In this document: piece after piece, positions 27,701-33,246 of the stretch | Layout of the letters: every line of letters begins with the position of its first letter | Position numbering within the stretch: the stretch's first letter is position 1 | Assembly (NCBI GenBank): GCA_017451395.1 | Contig: JAFSPR010000083.1 | Location: 1-33,246 of the forward strand | DNA from: Bacteroidales bacterium | GTDB lineage: Bacteria; Bacteroidota; Bacteroidia; Bacteroidales; UBA932 | DNA: 33,246 nucleotides | Reading direction: 5' to 3' | Translations under genes and position numbers: made by a program | The notes under the pieces: generated by a model | What the model saw: the letters and a program-made list of their open reading frames with translations, nothing else | Databases searched by the model: none | Told to the model about the DNA's origin: nothing

Positions 27701-28112
27701 AAACTCCTTCCTGCAAGGGAATGGATCCAACCGAATACGTTGTATTAACAGCTCTAAGTTTGGGTTGCTTTTCAAATTCTTTCCACCAAGCCTCCTCTCC
27801 GGCCATCTGGGACTTGAAAAACTCATCGTTCAGCCAGGACTTTTCGTCCTCTGAAAGCACAAACGGGAGGTTGTTTGGGTCGAGTGAGACCTTTGTCCTG
27901 ACGGACTTGATATTTAGAGTATCTGCGCTTGCCGGAATTGCAACTGGCAGAAGACTGTCTAAACTTGTATGCCTTATCATAGCGTTTCCTGCTGCCCAAC
28001 TACGGGAACTGCGATTGCCGGCATTGTCATAGCCGTAAGATACTGCGTTCTGGGCGAAGGACGGAAACGAGGTCAGCAGTAGCAATGCTATTGAAAGGAT
28101 AATTCGTTTCAA
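21702..28112 (-). CDS. Secreted SpvB/FG-GAP/RHS-repeat protein with HExxH metallopeptidase-like C-terminal domain
   Basis: A 2136-residue protein of the polymorphic-toxin/RHS type. The start is TTG at 28112; no ATG is available upstream, and it gives a clean signal peptide ending SFAQ. A SpvB-like domain (PLQEGVSPTGARTYNLPIP) is followed by FG-GAP/VCBS calcium-binding-like repeats (DVDGDGADEI, DFNGDGKCDLL, DIDNDGRTEL, DINGDGYIDII, DVNRDGMADM). A long series of YD repeats leads to the RHS core end (YDPLLGRFLSPDPYV ... NNPLKYRDPNGE) near residue 1845. The ~290-residue variable tip has hydrophobic segments and then HEYGH (H2056, E2057, H2060) with a downstream glutamate in TETRAN (E2101), a zincin arrangement. 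It lacks most GGCCGAT motifs and is more AT-rich than its neighbours, so it was probably acquired. Confidence 0.88.
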   Translation of the reverse strand: MKRIILSIALLLLTSFPSFAQNAVSYGYDNAGNRSSRSWAAGNAMIRHTSLDSLLPVAIPASADTLNIKSVRTKVSLDPNNLPFVLSEDEKSWLNDEFFKSQMAGEEAWWKEFEKQPKLRAVNTTYSVGSIPLQEGVSPTGARTYNLPIPTAAGFKLVPNISLAYNSQSAEGWAGYGWDIQGISCIKLINKNTYYHGEIKAADVNASAGKVFALDGNPLVRNEHPETKTTYPLESARGHILVREEYINGKIGRFRALYPNGITAVFGHGTTSEYAHAYYYLTELHDIEGNKIVFDYDLDGVAGYDRILSIRYGYDDSDNYSGEIVFNYDSWIDAPLRYYAGVEYGNGYRLTSIESRSDGEVLYTYNFSYQQSGPLWLLNHIDRTSGSASLPPVEFTYASVPTSQYLKKDNQSITLPATYFSAILPILYKRGKFTSGDFRDGILIYPGYPTYERVWDSDYNIWRYGPFAPEDKQIIFIPRLENNLQFNLSLVFEKGFQSIDAVDVDGDGADEIVKINLLEGVFGDKTRVSITTYKCNDDGYPMWINSFIVSLNGVHSDHSPYNRKYYWGDFNGDGKCDLLAIAPSKDIAADYGRDQTCYAAIIDYESQTVLSDEYLFYLPQSGDPDSPYDWDKCLIVNDIDNDGRTELCHADSNGLRIYRLLDNGHFALEKTLPDLTYTILCSRFRPCYFADINGDGYIDIIRTPSSNASYSWEVYYYNGNSFTVGLVGLNPSSSFTNAVFIDVNRDGMADMVTINETSDTTATLGCRVNLNGYSFSFYQESPNNVKNAKGIVPVNVSAYNRPSAFIKFDGRTVYNYSYQGITSASRHITMAVDSYGKRLRSSYTYLPTNAPTWTDTSLTVNNSQGYAFQTLPIYVLSSEYSYLSSSASSFYDVNQYEYYNGVAHKRGLGFCGFSKIRKRVMVNVAQQNVIHDVADSYYDAEKMGVLTKVERKKITGSTSETYYTLTNTWSDHSTTYGKLNPRLSQSVTSDDLTGVISGTNYYYDSWDYPTEILEEKHFSGQNNSQRERRTYSYQHSNTSTKYVLGSVTNEFTWLDLDGQLYRQWKNKVLTTYDANFHPLTRKSYTGLSKCVPTNPQYEISDSTLLAGETRWTYDSHGNVLTEKSASYDATEFIGHTYTYDANGRYMLTDTDALGHTTHYVNYNKFGKPGRVDDYRGRNTYYSYDPWGRVITVRRIDGSVEYTTYAWGGTGVYTVTKTEAYGGPSSITHYDALDREVRSGNKRFDAQWQYTDTKYNRYGQVSQTSLPFREAEPAYWNTYTYDNYDLPIKILEPSGKETTWSYSGTSVTTVKDGIVSVSTKDPSGNVVSVLDDGGTITYTLRDDGQPSKVTAPGNVETTFTYDGYGRRTGITDPSAGTRTEAYVWNADGSHEQTHTGPNGSITTSWDKYGRTTSVVRPGEFNTTYSYNTYGLLSSEQSTNGTGTEYTYDYNDRVSTVKEIVPDGKWLKKTYTYGSWGNLSTVKYTTHDGDITTETYSYANGCNTGSSITDGTTVWTLVSENDLGQPTQITTGSTSRQYGFTEYGLPAYRKMAGGSLQNFTYQINVNNGNLTSRTDVINNKTESFKYDVLNRLDTLGTRVAQYANNGNILSLTSVGSMSYANTGKPYQVSSYTPVYSGLVPSRTQDISYNSLDRPSLLEEGSKTAAFTYNAVGDRVRMQITDGLTQELTRYYIGGQYECDVTSSGTKERLYLGGDAYSAPMVYQRVNNGSWTAYNIGRDYLGSVTHIATTSGTLVAEYSYDPWGRLRNPAIQAIYTPGTEPALFLGRGYTGHEHLTWFGLINMNARLYDPLLGRFLSPDPYVQAPDFTQNFNRYSYALNNPLKYRDPNGEFAFTTLFWVACFSAAVFGAGNVAAHAIRGEDLSSGKWIEYLMTGSLAGFAVGALGYAGVSGMTALAGMSGFWGGVGKTLLYGTIGTGLAKTGATITSFVGGKGLANAGKIFLGNFYLDENKSFWGQVGEGILRHTWEAPQQALGYFWSSARNTVGAVDRVDYLGGATYATREYSDGSGISFGSFLNINDTGAVTGTFEEYATHNPLYMHEYGHYIDSQRFGPAYLLAIGVPSAISASSDEKIGYLWAHSYYWTETRANNNASSYFGTHYGVNWLSDTFHGKTYASLYPL

Positions 28113-28134
28113 GACAAATTCGTTTTGACTAGGG

Positions 28135-28142
28135 CAAATATA
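28135..28142 (-). promoter_or_regulatory. -7 promoter box for the RHS gene
   Basis: The - strand reads TATATTTG, 22 nt before the TTG start at 28112. This supports the TTG as the true start. Confidence 0.6.
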
Positions 28143-28203
28143 ATGAATGCCACAAATAAATACAAGAATTAACTCGAGTCCCTCAAATAATGCCCAAAAT
28201 GCC

Positions 28204-28233
28204 GGATTTCAGTTCGGCTCTCGACTGAAATCC
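28204..28233. repeat. Perfect 10-bp hairpin between the RHS and FtsX-like genes
   Basis: GGATTTCAGT (28204-28213) and ACTGAAATCC (28224-28233) are exact reverse complements around a 10-nt loop. The flanking text AAAATGCCGGATTTCAGTT is echoed as AAAATGCGGGATTTGAGTT about 50 bp away, so two related units seem to lie side by side. Confidence 0.6.
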
Positions 28234-28237
28234 TGTG

Positions 28238-28264
28238 AAAAAAGCTCAAAATGCGGGATTTGAG
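28238..28264 (-). terminator. Probable intrinsic terminator of the M13 peptidase-FtsX operon
   Basis: On the - strand, CTCAAA and TTTGAG (28264-28245) form a short stem with an 8-nt loop, followed by CTTTTTT. It starts 1 nt after the FtsX-like stop codon at 28266. The stem is short, so strength is uncertain. Confidence 0.5.
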
Positions 28265-28265
28265 T

Positions 28266-29447
28266 TTAGTCGGCCTTGACGGTCTCCGCAGGGTCTATCT
28301 TGGAGATGGATAGCGCCGGGAGCCACATCAGGAGAACTATGCCGGCAAAAGCGGCTATATCGGCCCCAAGGATGCCCCAGAAGGGGAGATGGACGGGGAC
28401 GAAGGAGACAAAGTAGTTGGCCGGATCCAGTTTTATAAGATGCGTTGTGCCCTGGATGAGGCAGAAAAGAAATGCGAGGGCATTGCCGACGACCATACCC
28501 TTGAGCACGGCTTCGGCGCCGATGCGCACGAATAATCGGCCTATGGCCCTGTCCTGCATCCCAAGCGCCTTAAGGGTGCCGATGAGAGGGATATTCCTGA
28601 GGAGCATCACCAGAAGGCCGCTTATCATATTGAAACCCGCCACCAGCGTCATCAGGAGAAGGACAATGAGGACATTCACGTCCAGAAGCCCCAGCCAGTC
28701 AAAAATTTGCGGATAACTCCGGGCCGATGAAATGACAAACAGCCCGTTTTCATCCTCATCCTCACTGGCCGCAAGAATGTAACTTATGCGGGCCTCGATG
28801 TCCTTGAGGACCTTGGGGGAAGCGTCCCTCACCCTTACCTCCAACTGGGATACGCTGGTGGAATCCCAGCCGTTGAGCCGTTGCATATCTTCAAGGCCGG
28901 CGTAGACAAGGAGGTTGTCGTCCGTTTCAATGATGTCCCGATGCTCTGCGGTGATATGGAATTTACGCGCACGTACCTTTTCACCCACAAAGTAGGTTGT
29001 GAGGTCTTCTCCGGCCTGAAGGCCAGTGATTTCCGCCAGGCGGTGGGGGATGGAGACGGCAAGAGGAGATTTCTCCGCTCCGCCTTCGGCTCCGGTCAAA
29101 ATGACAGAAGGGGTCCCTTTCACGATTACCCCGTGCACAATTTCCCCGTTTTTCACAATGCCGGCGCGGCTTATGGCAGGGACGATTTCAACTACCCCGG
29201 GAATGGCAAGGATCTTTTCCTCAGATGGCAGGTGACGGGGCATTGGGACGGGATCCTGGCCGCCGGAGACATAAGGAGTGATCTTTATGTCTCCGGTCAT
29301 TGCGGCCACGCCGTCCCTTATGCTATGGCGGAAGCCTGAACTTACCGCCACGGCAACTATTATAACAAAGAAACTCACGGCCGTAGCAACGGCCGCGATG
29401 TTTCCTTTGAACTTTATCTTACGTGATATGAAGGAGTCCGCTACCAA
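28266..29447 (-). CDS. FtsX/LolC-LolE-type ABC transporter permease
   Basis: An inner-membrane permease of the MacB/FtsX superfamily, most like LolC/LolE, which release lipoproteins from the inner membrane. It has 393 residues: one N-terminal helix (~18-38), a large periplasmic domain (~40-255), then three C-terminal helices, the first near VLIVLLLMTLVAGFNMISGL followed by LRNIPLIGTLKALGM, the family's coupling-helix region. The start is TTG at 29447, overlapping the M13 gene by 7 nt; no ATG lies near the expected N-terminus. Residues 114-128 (SVILTGAEGGAEKSP) are encoded by the 44-bp palindromic repeat. No ABC ATPase gene is adjacent in this window, so the partner must be elsewhere. Confidence 0.83.
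   Translation of the reverse strand: MVADSFISRKIKFKGNIAAVATAVSFFVIIVAVAVSSGFRHSIRDGVAAMTGDIKITPYVSGGQDPVPMPRHLPSEEKILAIPGVVEIVPAISRAGIVKNGEIVHGVIVKGTPSVILTGAEGGAEKSPLAVSIPHRLAEITGLQAGEDLTTYFVGEKVRARKFHITAEHRDIIETDDNLLVYAGLEDMQRLNGWDSTSVSQLEVRVRDASPKVLKDIEARISYILAASEDEDENGLFVISSARSYPQIFDWLGLLDVNVLIVLLLMTLVAGFNMISGLLVMLLRNIPLIGTLKALGMQDRAIGRLFVRIGAEAVLKGMVVGNALAFLFCLIQGTTHLIKLDPANYFVSFVPVHLPFWGILGADIAAFAGIVLLMWLPALSISKIDPAETVKAD
29065..29108 (-). repeat. In-frame 44-bp palindromic repeat inside the FtsX-like gene
   Basis: The - strand starts TCTGTCATTTTGACCGGA and ends GCGGAGAAATCTCC, matching the GH43 copy at 9231-9274 over the full 44 bp. Both genes read it in the same frame, giving SVI-x-x-G-x-E-x-G-x-EKSP in each protein. 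It sits in the periplasmic domain where LolC/E homologues vary. Confidence 0.85.
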
Positions 29448-31447
29448 ATGTGTACGCGCTCTTCCTCCGGACGGAACATAGGATCTCCCTCCTCGATGTC
29501 AAATGCCTCGAAGAAGGTCTCGAAGTTACGTACGCTCACGTTCACACGGTTCTGAGCCAGTGAGTGAGGATCCATATTGGTGAGGCGTGCCTTCTCCTGG
29601 TCAGTGATGTTCTGGGCCCAGATGGCGCCGTAACTGAGGTAGAAGCGCTGGGCGCGGGTGAAGCCATCGATCATAGGATCCGGGCCCTTTACGGCATTCT
29701 CCATTGCGGTGAATGCGATTGAGAGGCCGCCGTGGTCTCCGATGTTTTCACCAAGGGTGTACCTGCCATTAGCGTGTACGCCGGGAAGGATCTCAACCTC
29801 GTCAAACTGGGCAACCAGTTTGTCTCCAAGGGCGTCGAACTTGGCCTTGTCCTCTGCAGTCCACCAGTTCACCATATTGCCGGCGGCGTCGAACATGGAA
29901 CCCTGGTCGTCAAAGCCGTGAGACATTTCGTGGCCGATAACCACGCCGATTCCGCCGTAGTTCACGGGGTCATCGGCCTCAGGGTCGAAGAAAGGCTTCT
30001 GGAGGATTGCCGCAGGGAAGCATATCTCGTTGGTGGTGGGGTTGTAGTAGGCGTTCACCGTCTGGGGAGTCATACCCCATTCGGTCCTGTCCGTGGGCTT
30101 TCCAAGTTTTGAGAGATTGTCCTTCACATACCAGGCGCTGGCGTTACGGAGATTCTCATAGTAGGTGTTCTCAGGGTTGATGTCCATTGAACTGTAGTCC
30201 TTCCATTTGTCAGGATATCCGATCTTCACGGTGAAGGCGGCCAGTTTCTCGCGGGCGCGCACCTTTGTGGAATCGCTCATCCACTCAAGTTCGTCAATGT
30301 GCTGTCCAAGGGCGGTGCGGAGGTTCTCTACCAGCGCAACCATCTTCTTCTTGGAACTTTCCGGGAAGTAGCGGGCTACGTACATTTCACCTACGGCCTC
30401 TCCAAGGATGCCGTTAGGAACGCTCATAGCGCGCTTCCAGCGGGGAGTCTCCTCCTGGGCGCCGGCCATCTGGTGGGAGAAGAACTCCCAGCTGGCGGTG
30501 TAGAATTCGTCGGAGAGGGCGCCTGCCTGGCCGCTTACGAACTGGCAAAGTAGGTATGCCTTGAGGGTCTCAAGAGGGCATTCTTCCATGAGTTTTGAAA
30601 GGCCGTCAAAGTATGAGGGCTGCTGGACGATCACTTTCTCCTGGGGCTCTACGCCTGCTGCGGCGGTGACGGCGTCAAAGCGGACTGCGGGCCACCTTGA
30701 GGCAATCTCCTCAGTGGACATGGGATTGTAGATGGCCGCCATATCGCGGTTCTGCTCACGGCTCCAGAAGATCTGGGCCATAGCGTTCTCAACCTCCATA
30801 TCCTTTGCTACAAGGTCTTCAGCGTTCTCTACGCCTGCAAGGCCTAGGACTTTATTCAGGTATTTTTCATAACCGGCCTTAAGCTGAGCGTTCTCGGGCT
30901 TCAGGTAGTAGTCGCGGTCTCCCATTCCAAGGCCTCCCTGGCCCAGGTAGAGGACCTGCATATCGGAGTTGGTAAGATCGGCCTCCACGCCAAATCCCAT
31001 GAATCCGCCTTCTCCGTAGAGGTTCATCCTGCCAAGGAGCGCGGCAAGGGCGTCCTTTGAATCAACTGCATTGATTTCTGCAATATAGGGCTTGATGGGC
31101 TCTGCGCCAAGGCTGTTGCGGGTGGTGGAGTCAAGGGCCATCTTGTAGAGGTCACTGATCTTCTGCTCCACGGTGCCGGGCTTTGTCTTGAGGGTGGTCA
31201 TCTCCTGGAACAGGGCGTTGAGGTTTTCCTGAGCCTGCTCACGGAGGGCGTCAAAGCTGCCGTAACGGGAGAATTCGGGCCTCAAGGGGTTCTTAACCTG
31301 CCATCCGCCGGTTGCGTACTGATAGAAATCCACCTTGGGTGAAGCGGTGGTGTCAAGGTCTGTCAAATCCAGTGCGGGTGCTCCGGATTTGGGAGCGCAC
31401 GCCGCCATTGAAAGGAATGACATCATAAGGATAAACGCTTTTTTCAT
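29441..31447 (-). CDS. M13 (neprilysin/PepO) family metallopeptidase lipoprotein
   Basis: A zinc endopeptidase of family M13 that degrades short peptides in the periplasm or at the surface. The ATG at 31447 gives a lipoprotein signal ending MAAC; an upstream in-frame start (31471) overlaps the promoter and is rejected. Length 668 residues, normal for the family. Visible: N-terminal substrate-cap domain, substrate-binding NAYYNPTTNEICFPAAIL, zinc motif HEMSH (H506, E507, H510), and third ligand E567 with D571 in GENIGDHGG. The C-terminal RVNVSVRNFETFFEAFDI also fits M13. A TATCTTTG box lies 23 nt upstream. The FtsX-like gene overlaps its end by 7 nt. Confidence 0.95.
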   Translation of the reverse strand: MKKAFILMMSFLSMAACAPKSGAPALDLTDLDTTASPKVDFYQYATGGWQVKNPLRPEFSRYGSFDALREQAQENLNALFQEMTTLKTKPGTVEQKISDLYKMALDSTTRNSLGAEPIKPYIAEINAVDSKDALAALLGRMNLYGEGGFMGFGVEADLTNSDMQVLYLGQGGLGMGDRDYYLKPENAQLKAGYEKYLNKVLGLAGVENAEDLVAKDMEVENAMAQIFWSREQNRDMAAIYNPMSTEEIASRWPAVRFDAVTAAAGVEPQEKVIVQQPSYFDGLSKLMEECPLETLKAYLLCQFVSGQAGALSDEFYTASWEFFSHQMAGAQEETPRWKRAMSVPNGILGEAVGEMYVARYFPESSKKKMVALVENLRTALGQHIDELEWMSDSTKVRAREKLAAFTVKIGYPDKWKDYSSMDINPENTYYENLRNASAWYVKDNLSKLGKPTDRTEWGMTPQTVNAYYNPTTNEICFPAAILQKPFFDPEADDPVNYGGIGVVIGHEMSHGFDDQGSMFDAAGNMVNWWTAEDKAKFDALGDKLVAQFDEVEILPGVHANGRYTLGENIGDHGGLSIAFTAMENAVKGPDPMIDGFTRAQRFYLSYGAIWAQNITDQEKARLTNMDPHSLAQNRVNVSVRNFETFFEAFDIEEGDPMFRPEEERVHIW

Positions 31448-31470
31448 TATAAATGATTTAATTTGAATCA

Positions 31471-31478
31471 CAAAGATA
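31471..31478 (-). promoter_or_regulatory. -7 promoter box for the M13 peptidase gene
   Basis: The - strand reads TATCTTTG, 23 nt before the ATG at 31447. It lies in the 43-nt gap after the DUF1963 gene, so the peptidase-permease operon has its own promoter. Confidence 0.7.
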
Positions 31479-31490
31479 GCAAAAAAACCT

Positions 31491-32123
31491 TTAGCAGGAA
31501 CTCATATAGGCTTTCACCAGTTTCCACTTTCCGGCCGCAAAATCGGCCTTGGTGTAGAGGAGGTTGAGTTGCCCTTCGTCGTAAAAACGCAGGCCCGCGG
31601 TGTCGGAGTCTATCTGAAGGAAGTTGATGCAGCCTTCCATCTCCTGACGCACCTCCTCAAAGAAGGGGACGCCGAGGAGTTTTGTGCAGTCATCGGTGTC
31701 CGGGCAGGCCTCAAAGGTCATTTTGAGGGCCTTCTGGGTGAGGGGCTGGTCTTCGTCGTCCACCAGGATGGCGCTTCGGAAGGTTTCCATATTGACGGCC
31801 TTGGTGTATTTCACCACCACCTGCTTTCTGGGCCACTCCCCAATTCCGTTGTGCCAGGGGCTGTCAAAGCCAAGGTACTCGTCAAGGCCTGCAAAGATGT
31901 AAAACATTCCTTCGTGGGGAAGCCGGCCCTCGGGGTCATAGGGCGCTATATCGGCACAGTCTATCTGGCAGATGAAGGTGAGAGGATAGTCAAACTCCTC
32001 GCCGTCTTCCTCCGCCTTTGCAAGGGGATATTCCATATCGGCCGGAAGGTCGGGGTCTCCCCACCATTTTGAGCAGCAGAAGAGTTCCTGCTCCGTTTCC
32101 TGAAGGTTTATCTTGATAGCCAT
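31491..32123 (-). CDS. DUF1963 (YwqG-like) family protein
   Basis: A 210-residue soluble cytoplasmic protein. The N-terminus SKWWGDPDLPADMEYP and the block FICQIDCADIAPYDPEGRLPHEGMFYIF are the typical landmarks of the YwqG/DUF1963 family. The C-terminal INFLQIDSD and LRFYDEGQLNLLYTKADF also fit. The family's biochemical role is not known to me. It starts 3 nt after the DUF296 gene, so both are one transcript. Confidence 0.85.
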   Translation of the reverse strand: MAIKINLQETEQELFCCSKWWGDPDLPADMEYPLAKAEEDGEEFDYPLTFICQIDCADIAPYDPEGRLPHEGMFYIFAGLDEYLGFDSPWHNGIGEWPRKQVVVKYTKAVNMETFRSAILVDDEDQPLTQKALKMTFEACPDTDDCTKLLGVPFFEEVRQEMEGCINFLQIDSDTAGLRFYDEGQLNLLYTKADFAAGKWKLVKAYMSSC

Positions 32124-32126
32124 ATC

Positions 32127-32555
32127 CTAAAACTGATAAAGGTTGAGGCCTGTTTCGGGGTCCTGGTATCGGCCGATAACAGCCCCCGGGAAAGCCTCCA
32201 CGTAAAGTTCGCAGGCGCCGTTGATGCGGGCTGTGAGAAGATGCCCGCCCACGCAGGTGTAATCCCTCCGGCTGGCGGTGATGTGAAGATGGAGGTACGG
32301 CTTTCCGTCCTTCTCAGAGATATTCCCTGTAAGGTTTGTGATTTCCATCTGCTCCCGGAAAGTTTTGTCCACGTACTTCTTGGTGGCAGGGTCCAGGAAA
32401 CGGAAAGTGGCCTCAGAGATTGCCCCAAGGCCCGTTATGTTGCCGGCAAGGATGTCCTTTTCCTTGCAAAAAGCCATAAGGGCGGCCGAAACTTCCTCAT
32501 GGTTGTCTATACTCAGGACAAACGCATTGTCCTTTACCTCTTTGTACTTATACAT
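32127..32555 (-). CDS. DUF296/PPC-domain protein
   Basis: A 142-residue protein of the PPC (plants and prokaryotes conserved)/DUF296 family, which forms trimers; in plants the domain accompanies AT-hook proteins, while bacterial single-domain versions have no settled function. Visible are GNITGLGAISEATFRF, the metal-site-like LHLHITAS block, and GGHLLTARINGACELYVE. The ATG at 32555 is preferred over an earlier in-frame start that would lie upstream of the promoter box. A TATCTTTG box ends 4 nt before this ATG, predicting a leaderless mRNA. It is followed by DUF1963 after 3 nt. Confidence 0.85.
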   Translation of the reverse strand: MYKYKEVKDNAFVLSIDNHEEVSAALMAFCKEKDILAGNITGLGAISEATFRFLDPATKKYVDKTFREQMEITNLTGNISEKDGKPYLHLHITASRRDYTCVGGHLLTARINGACELYVEAFPGAVIGRYQDPETGLNLYQF

Positions 32556-32559
32556 ATTG

Positions 32560-32567
32560 CAAAGATA
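32560..32567 (-). promoter_or_regulatory. -7 promoter box abutting the DUF296 start codon
   Basis: The - strand reads TATCTTTG, then four bases, then ATG. Transcription would start at or very near the start codon. Confidence 0.6.
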
Positions 32568-32695
32568 GCAAAATTCCAGGCTGGTGGCCAGCTTGGGACA
32601 CAAAAAAGGGCCGATTTTGTTTCACGCGGCGGCCTCAGCCGGCGGAGACTCCTTCCGCAAACACGGCCGGCATTGGAATCCTCCCGTAAAAATGC

Positions 32696-32703
32696 TATAT
32701 TTG
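32696..32703 (+). promoter_or_regulatory. -7 promoter box for fumarase
   Basis: TATATTTG lies 23 nt before the ATG at 32727. A TTG at 32674, 19 nt upstream of the box, fits the -33 element. Confidence 0.7.
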
Positions 32704-32726
32704 TAAACTGAACAAATAAATCCATT

Positions 32727-33246
32727 ATGGCAGAATTCAAATATGCACCCATGTTCCAGTTGGGCCCGGATACCACAGAGTATTACAAGATTCCCGGTTC
32801 TGAAAAACTGGTAAAAACTTCCAAATTCGGTGACAAAACCATCCTGGAGGTATCTCCGGAGGCCCTTACGCTGGTAGCCCAGCAGTCTTTCCACGACTGC
32901 CAGTTCATGCTTCGCCGCTCCCACAATGAGCAGGTGGCCGCAATCCTGAAGGACCCGGATGCCTCAGACAACGACAAATACGTTGCCCTGCAGTTCCTCC
33001 GCAACGCAGAGACTTCCGTGAAAGGCGTGCTTCCGTTCTGCCAGGACACCGGCACGGCCATCATCCACGGAGAGAAAGGCCAGCGCATGTGGACGGACTT
33101 TGAGGACGAGGAAGCCATGAGCCTTGGAGTATTCAACACATATACCAGGGAGAATCTCCGCTACAGCCAGAACGCCCCCCTGGATATGTACAATGAGGTT
33201 AACACCAAGTGTAACCTCCCGGCCCAGATTGACATCGAGGCCACTC
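32727..33246 (+). CDS. Fumarate hydratase class I, N-terminal part (3' truncated by window)
   Basis: Class I (iron-sulfur) fumarase interconverts fumarate and malate in the TCA cycle or the reductive succinate pathway. The first 173 residues are present and the frame is open at the right edge. [18 protein letters not shown] holds the first conserved cluster cysteine (C105); [31 protein letters not shown] matches the single-chain FumA/FumB-type enzyme. Transcribed from its own promoter with normal 23-nt spacing, divergent from DUF296. A close relative such as the L(+)-tartrate dehydratase fold is less likely given the sequence length and match. Confidence 0.9.
   Translation, partial: MAEFKYAPMFQLGPDTTEYYKIPGSEKLVKTSKFGDKTILEVSPEALTLVAQQSFHDCQFMLRRSHNEQVAAILKDPDASDNDKYVALQFLRNAETSVKGVLPFCQDTGTAIIHGEKGQRMWTDFEDEEAMSLGVFNTYTRENLRYSQNAPLDMYNEVNTKCNLPAQIDIEAT

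Noticed and set aside
28733-28760. A fourth copy of the 44-bp repeat in the FtsX-like gene (FVISSARSYP)
   Set aside because: Only a short peptide-level resemblance; the DNA does not match the repeat beyond a few bases.

Overview
The window is a chromosomal segment of a GC-rich member of the Bacteroidales (phylum Bacteroidota), probably a gut or rumen lineage. Evidence: Bacteroidota-type -7 promoter boxes (TAnnTTTG), few Shine-Dalgarno sequences, several lipoproteins with short lipoboxes, a large Bacteroidota-type 'putative porin', a SpvB/RHS wall protein, and hexuronate enzymes typical of Bacteroidales pectin loci. Species cannot be assigned from sequence alone.

Region 1 (1-13184, all + strand) is a pectin (homogalacturonan) degradation locus. 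In order: altronate dehydratase (5' end cut off), a PL1 pectate lyase lipoprotein, tagaturonate reductase, an ExuT-type hexuronate MFS transporter, a pectinesterase lipoprotein, a GH43 glycosidase lipoprotein, a KduD-like dehydrogenase, a GatC-like PTS IIC permease without IIA/IIB genes here, and a KduI isomerase that carries an apparent signal peptide. Surface esterase, lyase and GH43 would trim pectin. Galacturonate then goes through ExuT, UxaB and UxaA to KDG, while unsaturated uronate goes through KduI and KduD to the same KDG. No SusC/SusD pair, uxaC, KDG kinase/aldolase or GH105/GH88 is in the window.

Region 2 (13181-15407) is housekeeping: an RsmF-like rRNA m5C methyltransferase and a small SRPBCC-like protein on the - strand, facing a NUDIX protein across a symmetrical divergent promoter. 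Region 3 (15408-17632) is a two-gene membrane unit (YczE-like protein, BASS/bile-acid-type symporter) bracketed by two inverted copies of a ~120-140 bp palindromic repeat, with a tandem 52-bp repeat and a G-rich tract at one side. Region 4 (17633-21073) holds a large putative porin and a lytic transglycosylase.

Region 5 (21188-28142) is a more AT-rich island: a 2136-residue SpvB/FG-GAP/RHS protein ending in an HExxH metallopeptidase-like tip, followed by a small lipoprotein that may be its immunity partner. Region 6 (28266-33246) carries a LolC/E-FtsX-type permease overlapping an M13 metallopeptidase lipoprotein, a DUF1963 protein and a DUF296 (PPC) protein, and the start of class I fumarase.

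Recurring themes: palindromic repeats that sit in frame inside three coding genes; a strongly over-represented heptamer (GGCCGAT/ATCGGCC, about 59 hand-counted sites); and two promoter-to-start spacing classes, about 23 nt and 4-8 nt, the latter implying near-leaderless mRNAs.
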